This document shows, piece after piece, positions 34,080-45,732 of a stretch of DNA of 64,000 nt. The position numbers and the translations under genes are program-made. The number at the start of each line of letters is the position of its first letter. Positions within the stretch are counted from its first letter, which is position 1. Where the stretch lies: NCBI GenBank assembly GCA_029204225.1, contig CM055095.1:65094625-65158624 (forward strand), in the 5' to 3' direction. A model generated the notes under the pieces. It saw only the letters and a program-made list of their open reading frames with translations, did not search any database and was not told the DNA's origin. This DNA comes from Diphasiastrum complanatum (lineage: Eukaryota; Streptophyta; Lycopodiopsida; Lycopodiales; Lycopodiaceae).

Positions 34080-35189
34080 TTATTGTGGGGTCCTTGATGT
34101 TGTATACTCCCTTTTGATCCCATGCTCATCACAAAAGGCCTTGAAGTTGTTAGATATGTACTCACCACCATTGTCACCTCTCAAGCACTTGATCTTTGTG
34201 AAGAATTGGTTCTCCCTTGCATTCTTGAACTTGACAAAGACATCATACACTTCATCCTTGCTCTTTAGTAGATAGATCCAACAAAATCTACTAAAATCAT
34301 CAATGAATGTTACATACATCTTAGCTCCACTATTGCTAATTGTAGTAAATCCATAAATATCCGAATGTACAAGCTGAAAAGGCTTTGTAGATCTAGAAAT
34401 AGATCTAGTATAAGGTAGTCTATGTGACTTAGACAAAGCACAAGACTCACAAACATGCTTGTCATTACTTAAGGAACTTGGAAGACCAATCACAACCTTC
34501 TTCCTTGCCATTACCTCCAATGACTTGAAGTTGAGGTGTCCCATCCTTTTGTGCCAAACCTCTTGAATAGAAATTTGCTCCCTTGAAACACATCCAACTT
34601 GGTTAGAAATAACACAAGCATCAAGTTTGAACAACTTCCCTTGCCTTTTACCTTTTCCAATCAAGACATCCTTCCTTGTGATCAAACAAGCATCTCCATC
34701 AAACTCCACCTTGAGGCTCTTACTTAGCATTTGACTCACACTAAGCAAATTCTTGGTAATAGATGGAATAAACAAGACATCCTCCAAATAAACATTCCTA
34801 TTTGTAGAGAGAGAAATAAGAATTGTGCCAATCCCTTTGATTGCACACTTACCATCATTGGCCGTGTAGATCACCCTCTTGTCATCTCCATATGCCAACA
34901 AAGAAGTGAAGTACTCTTTGTGAAAGGTCATGTGTGAACTTGCTCCACTATCAATCCACCAAGGATCTAGATCTCCATCATTAGCAAGAATACATGAAAA
35001 CATCACAAAAGCATCATCATTTGCATCTTGCACATCCAAACCATCCTCATCAAGAGTAAGATTACCTTGTTTGTCTCCTTGATCTCTCTTCTTCTTGTAG
35101 CACTCACTTGGAAAGTGTCCTTTGATGCCACAATAGAAGCACTTGAGCTTTGATCTATCCTTCTTTTTGCCACTTGAAGAAGCATCCAC
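34080..35189 (-). pseudogene. Element E CCHC knuckle, protease and integrase core
   Basis: 369 codons: knuckle CFYCGIKGHFPSEC, protease WWIDSGASSHMTFHKEYF, zinc domain VWHKRMGHLNF and CESCALSKSHRLPY, first catalytic Asp in LVHSDIYGFTT, FIDDFSRFCWIYLLKSKD and second Asp in CLRGDNGGEYISN. It ends with RTPQ and TAA where relatives continue QNGVAER. One base change therefore separates this from the integrase Glu. Confidence 0.88.
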
Positions 35190-35863
35190 TTGATCTTGCC
35201 CTTTAGACCTCTTGCTTTTGTTTTGCCCTTGAATTTTCCCTTTGTGAACATAGCATCCTCTTGAAGTGTCGATGTAGGTCCACCTCTTGCTTGAAGCCTA
35301 TATTCCTCATTGATCAAGATCTCTTGAAGATCCATCAAACTTGGCAAAGTCTTTTGAATAGCAATACTTTGAACAGTGTTAGCATGAGCATCCAACAAGC
35401 CATTAAGAATCACTCGAATAAGCTCTCCTTCCTTAATGCTTTCATCTATGCAAGCTAACTCATCATTCAATGCTTTTATTCTCAAAACATAAGTACTTGG
35501 ACTTTCTTCATTCTTTTGCAAACAAGAAAAGATTTGCCTTCTTAGAGTCAACACTCTAGAAGTAGATTTGGATTCATAAAGATTCTTCAATGAATTCCAA
35601 GCTTCCAAAGATGATGTGCACTTACCAACTTCTTTGAGAAGTTCATTGGTAACATTCATCTTTATCATGTGTAGAGCCTTCTTGGCCCTCTTGTCATACC
35701 TCAATTGATCTTGTTGTGTTGCTGGTTTCTCCTCCAAACCTACAACAATTTCCAAAACATCATTCATCTCAAGAAGTGACTCCATCCTCACTTTCCATAA
35801 TGAATAGTTACTTGAGGTAAGCCTATCATTAGCCTCTAGCATGACTCCAATTGAGGTTGCCAT
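35190..35863 (-). CDS. gag: Element E gag capsid
   Basis: ATG at 35863 starts MATSIGVMLEANDRLTSSNY, matching the F start. The core reads KKALHMIKMNVTNELLKEVG, SSLEAWNSLKNLYESKSTSR, CLQKNEESPSTYVLRIKALN and VILNGLLDAHANTVQ, the UBN2-type copia gag. The frame stays open to 35003 but after about 35195 it leaves the family frame by a shift just before the knuckle, so gag and the rest are no longer joined. Confidence 0.85.
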
Positions 35864-36463
35864 GTAGCAATGACCTGATCTTCTCTTTCAAACTATTTTA
35901 ATGCAGAAAGCACTCCGTTGAACAACAACAAATGCTTTCAAAAGAAATCACCAAGATTTGAAACTATCTCACAAATTCTCTTCTAGCACTTATCCAAGCA
36001 AATCAACACATAGAATCATGGAATCTTGATCAACCTATGATCTATCCTCAATCTAATGACTTTTGCCACTTCCTAAGATTGAAACACACTCAAATGAAGT
36101 CCAGCAACCTCACTATCTAGAGATCCAATCAAAATTAGGGTTTTGACAAAATCACAAAAAATTGACTATTCCAAATCTACATGCAAATGCTGAAAATTTG
36201 ATATGCAATCTATAAGCCACCACTTAGGCTGAACCAGTGATCCAAAAATCGGCCAAATCCAGCACGTGAATTCAGAAAATGGAATTGAACAAGTATATTG
36301 ACCTATTTAGTGTTTTGATCTACAAAAGATCCAATCTACAAAAACAAAAAATCCGATTTTGGTGTAGAATCCTCTCTAGCATGCTCTAGACTTGATATCT
36401 TCACCAAATCATTGATAGATCTGATTTCCTCCTTTATAATCTGAAACACAAGCTCTGATACCA
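35864..36463 (-). other. Leader and primer site of element E
   Basis: AGCTCTGATACCA (36451-36463) is the reverse complement of the initiator-Met primer site and touches the LTR. The leader has no gene and matches the inverted leader relic at 17607-17944. Confidence 0.85.
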
Positions 36464-37113
36464 TGTGAAAGATTTCAGATCCTTAAGATCCAATCTACTT
36501 GAATAATCTTTGGTTAGAAGGAGACATACACTACCAATTTCACCAATGTAGAAAAATCAGCATCTACACACAATTTGAGATGCAAACACTAATAGAACTT
36601 GATCAAACTTGAATGAAATGATTATGTACTATTGCTGTCCGTACAAAATCAGCAAGCTACTATATTTCACACGTGTGGATCCAAAAATAACAAATATAGA
36701 TCATTCTACACATAGAATTGCAAGCAATCACCAAGATAGTGCACCAATGGATAGTAGAACCCAAGAGAACCATGTATAAGCATGAAATGAGATAGAGAAG
36801 AGAGAAGATGACTCTCTCCATGAGTTACATCGTTTTATAACAGGTCCAAACCCTATTTGGCCACTTGGCTTTCCCACCAAAATGCTAACCCTACCAATTT
36901 TGGGTCTAGATTCAATGTACCCAACTTATTCAAATTGAATCTACTCAAACTCGCATTCTATCTTTCCCACACTTTCAAAAAGTGTTTATTCAAATGAAAT
37001 TTAGACTAATGAACTTTGAAAAGTCAACCTCTAAGTCTAAGACAAGTTTTGGCCTCAATATGCCAAATATGGAAATATTGCAAAATGTGATGAAACTAGT
37101 TGAATCTTTCACA
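36464..37113 (-). repeat. 5' LTR of element E
   Basis: 650 bp. CACACGTGTG at 36668-36677, and a minus-strand TTATAAAA at about 36833-36840 that could serve as the TATA box. Confidence 0.93.
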
Positions 37114-38109
37114 CTGGACACTGCCAACTGAATCACTCCTACAGTCCTCCAGAGTGTAGTTAGGCACTGTTGATCTACATTTATAAAATTAATATAGCAT
37201 TCAACATAGTTTCAACCAAGGTGTGGAATTCAAATGAACAAGAAAACTTAGTTAGACACACAAATAAACAATAGATGCATTAGCATTCGAAATCAGACAC
37301 AGTAAAAAAATCATTTATATTGATCTTTCTCTGATTTCTTCAAGCACTGCATGCAAATCCATACAGTTCGCTGGCGTGGGAGAAATACAGTTCTATCATG
37401 AGCAATCGTATCACTTTACTAGCGGACAGTTGGATCTACAGATACTAGATAGAATTGTCTTCGCACGTAGGAGGACATGTATTTTGTATTTCATCTTGAT
37501 TGCTTACTAGCATCAGACTACTACATTACACCGTATGTGTGCTCTGTTGATCTATATGTCAAGTAACATCTAGTAAGTATAGGCGCTCTATGTAAATCTA
37601 GGATTAGAGTGATTAAGCATCTACAACTAATCACAGCAAGAGTGGCAGATTAGCCATGACCTAAAATGTATCTGTTGATGTCATGTCATCAGATCAGATA
37701 TCTGTACTTCTGGGTACTTGCATGATCTCGTTGGTACTCTTTGGTTCGTGGAGGTCATGAGAAGGTCTCGTTTTGGTTGTTTGTCTTCTCTCGTACTGGA
37801 CCACAAAAGATTCTCGTTTGTGAATCTTTCAAGTTCATGAACTGTTCGTTTTCGTCCCTTCGACTTTTGAGTTCACGTCCCTTTGACTTTTTAGTTCGCA
37901 AAACTTTTCGTGTTTCGTGTCTCCTGACTTTCGTGTTCAGGAACATCTTCGTCAGGCTGAAGGCTGAAAGCTAGCAAAGCTGTGTAGTTAGAAACATTTT
38001 GTTTCTTCAGCTTTCACCTCCTGTCAAGGACTTTCTCACTTCATTGCGAAGCCTGTGACAAGCTGTATCCACTGATCAAGCATGTAGGACTCTCGCCGCT
38101 CTGATACCA
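37114..38109 (-). other. Non-coding leader of element H and its primer site
   Basis: CTCTGATACCA (38099-38109) is the primer site in reverse complement. The remaining about 985 bp, unusually long for a copia leader, shows no gag frame; it includes an imperfect tandem of CGTCCCTTCGACTTTTGAG near 37850-37900. The open frames at 37741-37974 on both strands look like chance. Confidence 0.55.
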
Positions 38110-38169
38110 TGTCAATAATCAGATATGCAACATCAAGCATTCACCATAAGAAGGCAGAGGAAGAACACA
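38110..38169 (-). repeat. 5' LTR stub of element H
   Basis: TGTCAATAATCAG starts directly at the primer site; only 60 bp remain before D sequence begins. Confidence 0.6.
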
Positions 38170-38313
38170 CCAAAATAGAGTAAGAGGCTAAACTCATGCC
38201 AATTAGAGTGTAGACAAGTGTAATAGCTTGGTTTGATGAATTCTAAGAGGTCCAATAGGATTTAGAGGTGGAATCATGTGAGGTCCAATAGGAATTTGAG
38301 GTGTGCTTGAATA
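38170..38313 (+). repeat. 5' LTR of element D, first part
   Basis: Matches 58461-58607 of the 3' LTR and ends GAATA (38309-38313), the target duplication of C. Confidence 0.9.
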
Positions 38314-38995
38314 TGTTAAAAATTCACAATTCTAGCTTGACTAGTTTTGGTCATATGACTTGTAAATAGTTAGATGGTCATGATGTGGCTTGTCACACGT
38401 GCCAAATAGCATAGGATTCCATTCATAAGGATGTTCTCAAGTAGACCTAAGTGTTAGAACCTTTGGAATGAGTCCAAATTATGCTTAGATACAAGGGAGA
38501 AAAAATAGGAGCTATTTTTGGTAATTTTTGCATTGTTGAGGGATCTCCAAGATTCCAACCCTAACTTGGTAGGGATGAAAGATCCACCAAAATTAGCATT
38601 AGGGATAGGTTTAGGGCTACTCATACCTGCCCAAAACCGTGATGGATCATGTATATATAGGTGATGATATCTCACCAAAATCAATCAAGCAATTTCATGT
38701 TTTTTCTCTCATAATGGTGCAATTGCTCTCTATGTTCATAATTGTTTGAGTACTTGTGATTACTAATGATTATAGGATTGAATGTAGGTCTGGTGTATAG
38801 TACTCAGACTGTGGGAGGCCGTACTTTCACACGTGTGAAGCCTTCTTCAAGGATTTGGGCCATTTAGTGAGGTTCAAGCATAGATTTTTGATGGATTTTG
38901 ATGGTTCAACTTGTGCTAATCTTATGAAATCATAATCTATTGTTTCCCTCATCATTTCAAGTGTTTTAGGATCCTTATTTGCTGTAATTTTTACA
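38314..38995 (+). repeat. 5' LTR of element C
   Basis: TGTTAAAAATTC to TTTTTACA. TATATATA at 38652-38659 is the likely TATA box. CACACGTGTG at 38828-38837 lies about 175 bp after it. Confidence 0.95.
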
Positions 38996-39081
38996 TGGTA
39001 TCAGAGCCTAAAGGCTGAAATGAGCTAAATCCTTGGTTTTCATTCAATTGGATCAACATTCAAGAAGTCTACAAAGCTTGA
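38996..39081 (+). other. Primer site and short leader of element C
   Basis: TGGTATCAGAGCC at 38996-39008 directly after the LTR. Only about 75 bp follow before gag-derived coding sequence, far shorter than in relatives (600-750 bp), because leader and capsid have been deleted. Confidence 0.85.
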
Positions 39082-40193
39082 GGATCAAGAAGGACCCCCA
39101 AAGACATCTCCATCAACCACCAAAGTCAAGAAGGACAAATCAAAGGTGAAGTGCTACTATTGTAGCAAGATGGGGCATTATGCCTCGGAATGCTTCAAGA
39201 GGAAGCAAGGTCAAAGCCAAGCCAATATGAGCAAAGAGGAGGAGGAGGAGAGTTCACATGAGGACTCTCTCATGATGTCCATATTTTCTTCAACAAGCTT
39301 CAAAGGAGAAGATCCTTGGTGGATTGACTCGGGTGCTAGTTCACACATGACTAGTAAAAGGGAGTTTTTCTCTTCTCTCTTATCTTATGATGGACCTATA
39401 AAGTCTATCTATACAGCAAATGATGAAGCTTGTAAGATTGAAGGAGTTGGTAGCATTCCCCTTTGCTTAGGATCTTCCAAAAAGATCAACATAGAAGGTG
39501 TTTTGTACATTCCTACAATAACAAAGAATCTACTAAGTGTTGGCCAAATGGTAGACAATGGTTTCAATGTTGACTTTGCTTCAAATGAATGTTTCATCAA
39601 GAAGAAGGGTAAGATAGTGGCTAAGGGCACTAGACTTGGCAAACTTTATAAGCTGGATGCATTTGTGGATACTAATGTTGTCATGTTGGCCGAGAAGAGC
39701 AAGATATCTACCTTTACTTTATGGCACAAAAGACTTGGACATGTCAACTCGGGTTCCATGGAGGCTATGATCAAGGAGGAGTATGCTTTAGGCCTACCAA
39801 GGTCTATTGGGAAGGAAGACAAGGTTTGTGAAGCTTGTGCCTTATCCAAGGCACATAAGAAGGTATTTCCTAACTCCATCACAAATTCATCTCATCCTCT
39901 TGAACTCATACACTCGGATGTGCACATTGCTAGCACCAAATCTAATGGAGGTTCATCCATGTTTTTAACCTTCATTGATGACTACTCAAGATATTGTTGG
40001 GTGTTCTTACTTTCCTTCAAGTCTCAAGTATTTGATACTTTTGTAAAGTTCAAGTTGTTTGTGGAAAAGCATCATAATCATAGCATCAAGATTCTTAGAA
40101 GCGACAATGGTGGAAAATTCATCTCCAATGAGTTCAAGGCCTTTTGTGAGGAGGAAGGGATCAAGAAAGAGACTTCTTGTCCTTCCTCAACAA
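39082..40193 (+). pseudogene. Element C knuckle, protease and integrase core
   Basis: The frame is open from the leader but has no ATG before the knuckle CYYCSKMGHYASEC (codons from 39146). Then WWIDSGASSHMTSKREFF (protease), LWHKRLGHVNS and CEACALSKAHKKVF (zinc domain), LIHSDVHIA (first Asp), FIDDYSRYCWVFLL and LRSDNGGKFISN (second Asp). The frame is lost near 40185, where a few bases between CCT and CCTCAACAAAATGG are missing. Confidence 0.9.
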
Positions 40194-42254
40194 AATGGAG
40201 TTGCTGAAAGAAGGAATAGAACATTATGTGAATGTTCTAAGGCTTTAAGATTAGATGCTTGTTTGCCCAAATCCTTTTGGGGTGAGTCTCTTGTATGTGC
40301 AAACTACTTGATGAATAGGTTGTCTTGCAAAGCAATTGAAGGCAAAACTCCTTATGAGATGTTGTATGGAAAGAAAACCAATCTTAATCACTTGAAAGTT
40401 TTTGGGTGTATATGTTATGTGCATGTGCCATTGGAAACAAGAACCAAGGAGGATCCATCTTCCACAAGAGGGATCATGCTTGGATATGCAAGCTCAAGCA
40501 AGGGCTACAAAGTCTATCTCCCATCCTTGAACAAATTTGCTGTTTCAAGGGATGTCATCTTTGATGAACATCATATGCATATGCTTGAAGAAGGCTCAAG
40601 TGCTCCAACAATCAAGAAGAAGATGGCCGAGGAGCAAGATCTTGGTTTTGAGGAGGAGCTCATGGAGGAGCAAGCACCAAACCCACCTATCACACCAAGG
40701 AGATCTTCAAGGGCAAAAGTGGAGCCATCAAGGCTCACATATCAAGGCAAAGGACAGCAAGTTGAGGGTATCTCATCCACTTCTTATGCTTTATCTAGTT
40801 TTGAAGAACCGTCTAATGTTGAAGATGCATTGAACTCCAAAGAATGGTATAAAGCTATGTTGGATGAGTATGATGCCTTGATTGAGAATGAAACTTGGTT
40901 GCTTGTTGAGAGACCTCAAAGAAATTTAATAGGATGCAAGTGGGTCTTCAAGCTTAAGTTGAATGCAAATGGGAGTGTTAACAAACATAAAGCAAGATTA
41001 GTTGCAAAAGGTTATGCTCAAGAGAGAGGGATAGACTATGAGGAAACTTTTGCACCCGTGGCCAAGATGGTCACAATAAGACTAATCGTTGCACTTGCAT
41101 CACATTTTGGATGGATTCTATGTCAAATGGATGTCTCTAATGCTTTCTTGAATGGTTTTTTGGAAGAGGATATCTATATGGAGCAGCCACAAGGGTTCAT
41201 CAAGCATGGAATGGAGAACAAAGTATGCCATCTCCAAAGAAGCATCTATGGCTTGAAGCAAGCCTCAAGATCTTGGAATTCAAGACTACATTGCTATCTT
41301 ATTTCACTTTCTTTTGTTCAAAGTGAATATGATCCCACTCTTTACATTAAGTTTTATGATGTTGGTATTGTACTTTTACTCATTTATGTAGATGACATCA
41401 TCATTAGTGGAAATAGTGTTGATGGTATTGAAAAAATCAAGATAGATCTATCCTTAGAGTTCAAGATGGTAGATCTAGGGTGTCTTCACTTCATCTTAGG
41501 CATAGAAGTACTTAGAGGGTCTGATTTTATCTTTATAAGTCAAGTAAACTATGCTCAAAGTCTTTTGAAGAAGTTTAAGATGGAAGTATGCAAAAGTGTT
41601 GACACACCAATGGAGCAAGATGTAAAAGTGCCAAATGAAGATGATGAAAGATCCTTCATGGACATCACTTTGTTTAGGCAGCTTATAGGTTCCTTAATGT
41701 GGATCACTATAACTAGACCAGATCTTAGCTTTAGTGTATGTAGGTTGAGCCAATCCATGCAAAAGCCATTGAATATCCATTGGAAAAAGGCTAAGAGGAT
41801 TCTAAGATACATCTCGGGTACATTGGATTTTGGGATTCTATATAGAGGAGATGTGATTAACCTTCATGCATTTAGTGATTCAAATTTTGTAGGGGACAAG
41901 AGGGATAGGAAATCAACAAGTGCCTATTCAACTTTCATAGGAGAAGGTGTGGTTTCATGGCTTTCAAAAAAGCAAGAAACTATATCTCTATCTTCAACCG
42001 AGGCCGAGTACAAAGCTTTGACAACCACTACAAAGGAGGTACTTTGGATCAAGAGATTATTGGTGGAACTAAAGATCATGGATTCAGAGGAGGCACCAAT
42101 CATCTACAATGACAATATATCAGCCCAACACCTTGCATCTAACCCAATCTTCCATGCAAGATCTAAGCACATTGAGATATGCCATCACTTTGTGAGAGAA
42201 ATGGTGCAAGCCAAGGAGATTGCTTTGGAGCATGTTCAAGCAATGAATGTGTAG
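40194..42254 (+). CDS. Element C integrase tail, reverse transcriptase and RNase H
   Basis: About 686 codons open. NGVAERRNRTLCE holds the integrase Glu; then the tail (HLKVFGCICYVHVP), a linker with TPRRSSRAKVEPSRLTY, RT with first Asp in CQMDVSNAFLNG and YVDD in LLIYVDDIIISG, and RNase H with FSDSNFVGD, LSSTEAEYKAL and YNDNISAQ. All RT and RNase H catalytic acids are visible. One missing base near 42245 gives an early stop; the normal end (CVADLLTKPLQKTPF) reads on in another frame to about 42348. Confidence 0.9.
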   Translation, partial: NGVAERRNRTLCECSKALRLDACLPKSFWGESLVCANYLMNRLSCKAIEGKTPYEMLYGKKTNLNHLKVFGCICYVHVPLETRTKEDPSSTRGIMLGYASSSKGYKVYLPSLNKFAVSRDVIFDEHHMHMLEEGSSAPTIKKKMAEEQDLGFEEELMEEQAPNPPITPRRSSRAKVEPSRLTYQGKGQQVEGISSTSYALSSFEEPSNVEDALNSKEWYKAMLDEYDALIENETWLLVERPQRNLIGCKWVFKLKLNANGSVNKHKARLVAKGYAQERGIDYEETFAPVAKMVTIRLIVALASHFGWILCQMDVSNAFLNGFLEEDIYMEQPQGFIKHGMENKVCHLQRSIYGLKQASRSWNSRLHCYLISLSFVQSEYDPTLYIKFYDVGIVLLLIYVDDIIISGNSVDGIEKIKIDLSLEFKMVDLGCLHFILGIEVLRGSDFIFISQVNYAQSLLKKFKMEVCKSVDTPMEQDVKVPNEDDERSFMDITLFRQLIGSLMWITITRPDLSFSVCRLSQSMQKPLNIHWKKAKRILRYISGTLDFGILYRGDVINLHAFSDSNFVGDKRDRKSTSAYSTFIGEGVVSWLSKKQETISLSSTEAEYKALTTTTKEVLWIKRLLVELKIMDSEEAPIIYNDNISAQHLASNPIFHARSKHIEICHHFVREMVQAKEIALEHVQAMNV

Positions 42255-42363
42255 CTGACCTACTTACTAAACCACTTCAAAAGACACCTTTTATGAAGTT
42301 CAGATCATCACTTGGAGTGATTAGTAAAGAAATGATTGAACCAAGCTAGATAGTGAGGAGGAG

Positions 42364-43045
42364 TGTTAAAAATTCACAATTCTAGCTTGACTAGTTTTGG
42401 TCATATGACTTGTAAATAGTTAGATGGTCATGATGTGGCTTGTCACACGTGCCAAATAGCATAGGATTCCATTCATAAGGATGTTCTCAAGTAGACCTAA
42501 GTGTTAGAACCTTTGGAATGAGTCCAAATTATGCTTAGATACAAGGGAGAAAAAATAGGAGCTATTTTTTATAATTTTTGCATTGTTGAGGGATCTCCAA
42601 GATTCCAACCCTAACTTGGTAGGGATGAAAGATCCACCAAAATTAGCATAAGGGAGAGGTTTAGGGCTACTCATACTTGCCCAAAACCGTGATGGATCAT
42701 GTATATATAGGTGATGATATCTCACCAAAATCAATCAAGCAATTTCATGTTTTTTCTCTCATAATGGTGCAATTGCTCTCTATGTTCATAATTGTTTGAG
42801 TACTTGTGATTACTAATGATTATAGGATTGAATGTAGGTCTGGTGTACGGTACTCAGACTGTGGGAGACCGTACTTTCACACGTGTGAAGCCTTCTTCAA
42901 GGATTTGGGCCATTTAGTGAGGTTCAAGCATAGATTTTTGATGGATTTTGATGGTTCAACTTGTGCTAATCTTATGAAATCATAATCTATTGTTTCCCTC
43001 ATCATTTCAAGTGTTTTAGGATCCTTATTTGCTGTAATTTTTACA
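42364..43045 (+). repeat. 3' LTR of element C
   Basis: Preceded by the purine tract GTGAGGAGGAG. TATATATA at 42702-42709 and CACACGTGTG at 42878-42887, as in the 5' copy. Confidence 0.95.
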
Positions 43046-43499
43046 GAATATAGTCCAATAGAATTAAGAGGTGCATGGATCAATGGTCAAATAGGATTAA
43101 GAGGTGACAAATTGTGGTCCAATCATAGTTAAGCATAGTGGTAGCTCGTGCATCTACTAGTATCATTGCACTCCTCATTTTGGATCTAATTGATTTGGTG
43201 ATTGTGTGGATTTTGAGTGTCATTGAATTTCTAGCTTTCTCTCTCTACTCGAGAGCTCATGATGGTTTTTCTCTCTCTACCCGAGGAGAGCAGCTTGTTT
43301 TTACTTAGAATAATTTTTGAATACTTTCCACACGTGTGAGTGAGAGTTGGAAGTGATTGAATTCATGTAGTAGTGTGTTTTTGCCATAGGATCTAAGATT
43401 GATCTTGAATCTCAATCTAGTCTTGATCTTGGTGCATCTACACACCTTAGGAGATCACAAAGTACATGTTGTGGACAATCCACACGTGTGAAATCAACA
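43046..43499 (+). repeat. 5' LTR of element D, second part
   Basis: Begins with GAATA, then matches 58613-59019. CACACGTGTG at 43329-43338 and 43481-43490; in the 3' LTR the first is CACACATGTG and the second has lost two bases. Confidence 0.92.
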
Positions 43500-44249
43500 T
43501 GGTATCAGAGCCTATCTAAGGTTACCATGCATTTTGATCCATTTAAGTGAAAACTATTCATCAATCTTGAGCTAGAAATTGTCAAGGCCCATTTTCCTAG
43601 CTATCTTGTTCAATTTTGGATCAAAAGAGATCAAAAGGACGTTGATTGGGTCTGACCTGGTACTATATGGAATCAGGTGCTCAGACACGTATGAGGAACA
43701 TTCAATTTCAGTTTGGAAGTTCTCTCTCATGCTTGATCAATTTATCTTGTTTCATAGCCTGTTTTGAAGCTATTTTTGTCTAGTCTCTTATGCAATTAGT
43801 TTCATTCCATTTGGTTGAGCCAATCAGAAGTTATAAGCTTTTGAAGAGGGTTAGGTAGGGCACCTAGACCTGGGTGAACACATTTGGTTTGGTCAAGAGA
43901 TTGCTTGGTTGATCCAAAATCACAATTGTATGCTTACCAATCTCATCTATATGTGATCTAGGCACTGTTTTGAGATCTTAGCCATTTTGTTTCATGCAAT
44001 ATCATTGTATTTGAGTCAAATTTATTAGTGTACTTCACACATGCTAAGAGTGTTTGATCCTGACTTTGCCTATACTCCATCATTTGATGTGAAATAGATC
44101 TTGTTTTAGAGAGATTTGTGTAGCTAGTGAGAATCAATTCACAAATACTTGCAAATTCTTGCATAGGAGGAGATAGTATTCTATTAATGGATCCTATTGA
44201 GAGTGTGTAGCAACATTATTGTTCATCATTTGAGTTTTCTTCACTTCAA
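43500..44249 (+). other. Primer site and leader of element D
   Basis: TGGTATCAGAGCC at 43500-43512 touches the LTR. The rest is leader without a gene; short open frames are chance. Confidence 0.85.
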
Positions 44250-45117
44250 ATGTCTTCAATAGGTTCATCCTTGTTGGAACCAAGTGAAAGATTGTCCACT
44301 TCAAACTATTCAATTTGGAAAATGAGGATGGAGTCCATCTTGATCCTTCAAGATGTGATGGACATAGTTCTTGGCCTTGAAGAAGAACCACAAGTTCTTC
44401 AAGAGGTTCAAAATACAAAAAGAGAGCTAGGATGGCTCTCCACTACATTAAGATGAATGTCTCTAATGAGATATTGAGGGAGATAGGTACTTGTACAACA
44501 GCCAAAGCAGCTTGGGATTGTCTCAAGTCTATCTATGAGGCTAAGAATACCTCTAGGCTTCTCACTCTTAGGAGTCAAATCTTTCAAAGTAGCCAAAAGA
44601 GTGATGAGAGTGCATCTAGTTATGTTTTGAGAGTAAAAGATATTCATAGAGAACTGCTTGTATTGGTGATTCCATCAATCAAAATGAGCTAGTTCAAGTC
44701 ATTCTCAATGGCTTGAGGGGTGAATTTGATAACCTTGTCCAATCCTATGCCATTAAGGAGGAGCTACCAAGTTTGGAGGCTCTCCAAAGTGTGCTAATTT
44801 CAGAAGAATCAAGACAAGAGTACAAGCTCTTGAGGATGGACAAGCTCTCTCTCACTCATAATGATGAAAAAGCTCTCTTTGCCAAGGATAAGCACAAAGG
44901 GAGGAGCAAGAACCAACATCAACAATCCTCAAGCAAGGACAAAGTCAAATCCAAAGACAAAGATGAGGAGGAAGATGATTCCTCTAATGTTTCATCATCC
45001 AAGCTCAAGAAGAAGAAGATCAAGTGCTTTTATTGTGGCAAGAAAGGCCATTATGCCAACAATTGCTTCAAGAAGAAGAATCAACTCAAGCAAGCAAACA
45101 TTACCAATGACAAGTAA
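44250..45117 (+). pseudogene. gag: Element D gag and CCHC knuckle, two frameshifts
   Basis: ATG 44250 starts MSSIGSSLLEPSERLSTSNY. The capsid core (MALHYIKMNVSNEILREIG, TAKAAWDCLKSIYEAKNTSR) continues in a new frame from about 44415, and another shift near 44660 leads to EFDNLVQSYAIKEELPSLEA and the knuckle CFYCGKKGHYANNC. A stop TAA follows at 45115-45117. Closest to A and B. Confidence 0.87.
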
Positions 45118-45732
45118 GACACTATTGCAAGTGATGGAGAGGGATCTCTTATGGTCTCTAGTTTCTCATCTACTCCTTTCAAGAAGGACGGCCTATGGTA
45201 TATTGATAGTGGAGCCTCTTCACATATGTGTAACTCCAAGGACTCCTTCTCTTCTATTGCACCTTATGATGGAGTCAAGAAATCAATATACACAGCAAAT
45301 GATTTTGAATGTCCATTGAAGGCATAGGAAACATTCCCTTGAAGCTTGCATCCTCTAAAGTTCTCTATGTACCTAAGCTTACCAAGAATCTTATTAGTGT
45401 TGGCCAATTGCTTGATAATGGCCTTGATGTAAAATTCAATGTTGATACTTGCACTACTAAGAAGAATGATGAGATACTTGCATTAGGATCTAGACTTGGA
45501 GGCATCTATAAACTAGATCCAAATGAGTATGTGAATGCTTGTAATGTTGCTCTTGTGAACAAGCTCTCTATGGAGGAATTATGGCATAGGAGGTTGGGAC
45601 ATCCCAACTACAAATCTATGCTCTCTATGATCAAAGAAGCCAAAGCTATTGGCTTGCCAAAGTCATTCTCCAAGAAGATCAAGCCTTGTGAGGCTTGTGC
45701 TATTGCTAAATCTCACAAAAAGCCATTTACTT
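45118..45732 (+). pseudogene. Element D protease and integrase zinc domain
   Basis: After the TAA the frame gives GEGSLMVSSFSSTPFKKDG and YIDSGASSHMCNSKDSF (protease), is shifted near 45310, then gives GNIPLKLASSKVLYVPKLTK, ELWHRRLGHPNYKSM and CEACAIAKSHKKPF. At about 45730 the sequence jumps directly to the integrase tail. Confidence 0.87.

Larger units (their letters stand above)
31242..37113 (-). mobile_element. Element E: Ty1/copia retrotransposon with RT replaced by foreign sequence
   Basis: LTRs of 650 bp each (36464-37113 and 31242-31891), about 96% alike by eye. Flanks CTTGA (31237-31241) and CTGGA (37114-37118) look like a target duplication with one change. Order on the minus strand: gag, knuckle, protease, integrase, a 0.9-kb unrelated segment where RT should be, RNase H. 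E is related to F. Confidence 0.92.
28581..38169 (-). mobile_element. Element H: truncated Ty1/copia retrotransposon carrying element E
   Basis: Reading leftward: an LTR stub (38169-38110), a primer site, a long non-coding stretch (38098-37114, continuing after E at 31241-30766), gag, knuckle, protease and integrase (30765-28600). RT and RNase H are absent. Element E is inserted between 31241 and 37114. The proteins are Tnt1-like and unlike the A to G group. No second LTR is in the window. Confidence 0.75.
38314..43045 (+). mobile_element. Element C: young Ty1/copia retrotransposon lacking the gag capsid
   Basis: Two 682-bp LTRs (38314-38995 and 42364-43045) differ at about eight positions. 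The target duplication GAATA is perfect (38309-38313 and 43046-43050). The primer site is perfect. The capsid part of gag is absent: the leader passes straight into the CCHC knuckle. Protease to RNase H are present with two frame breaks. Confidence 0.95.

Noticed and set aside
37741-37974. Overlapping open frames on both strands near the H primer site
   Set aside because: No gag motif in either frame and the two frames mirror each other; treated as non-coding leader.
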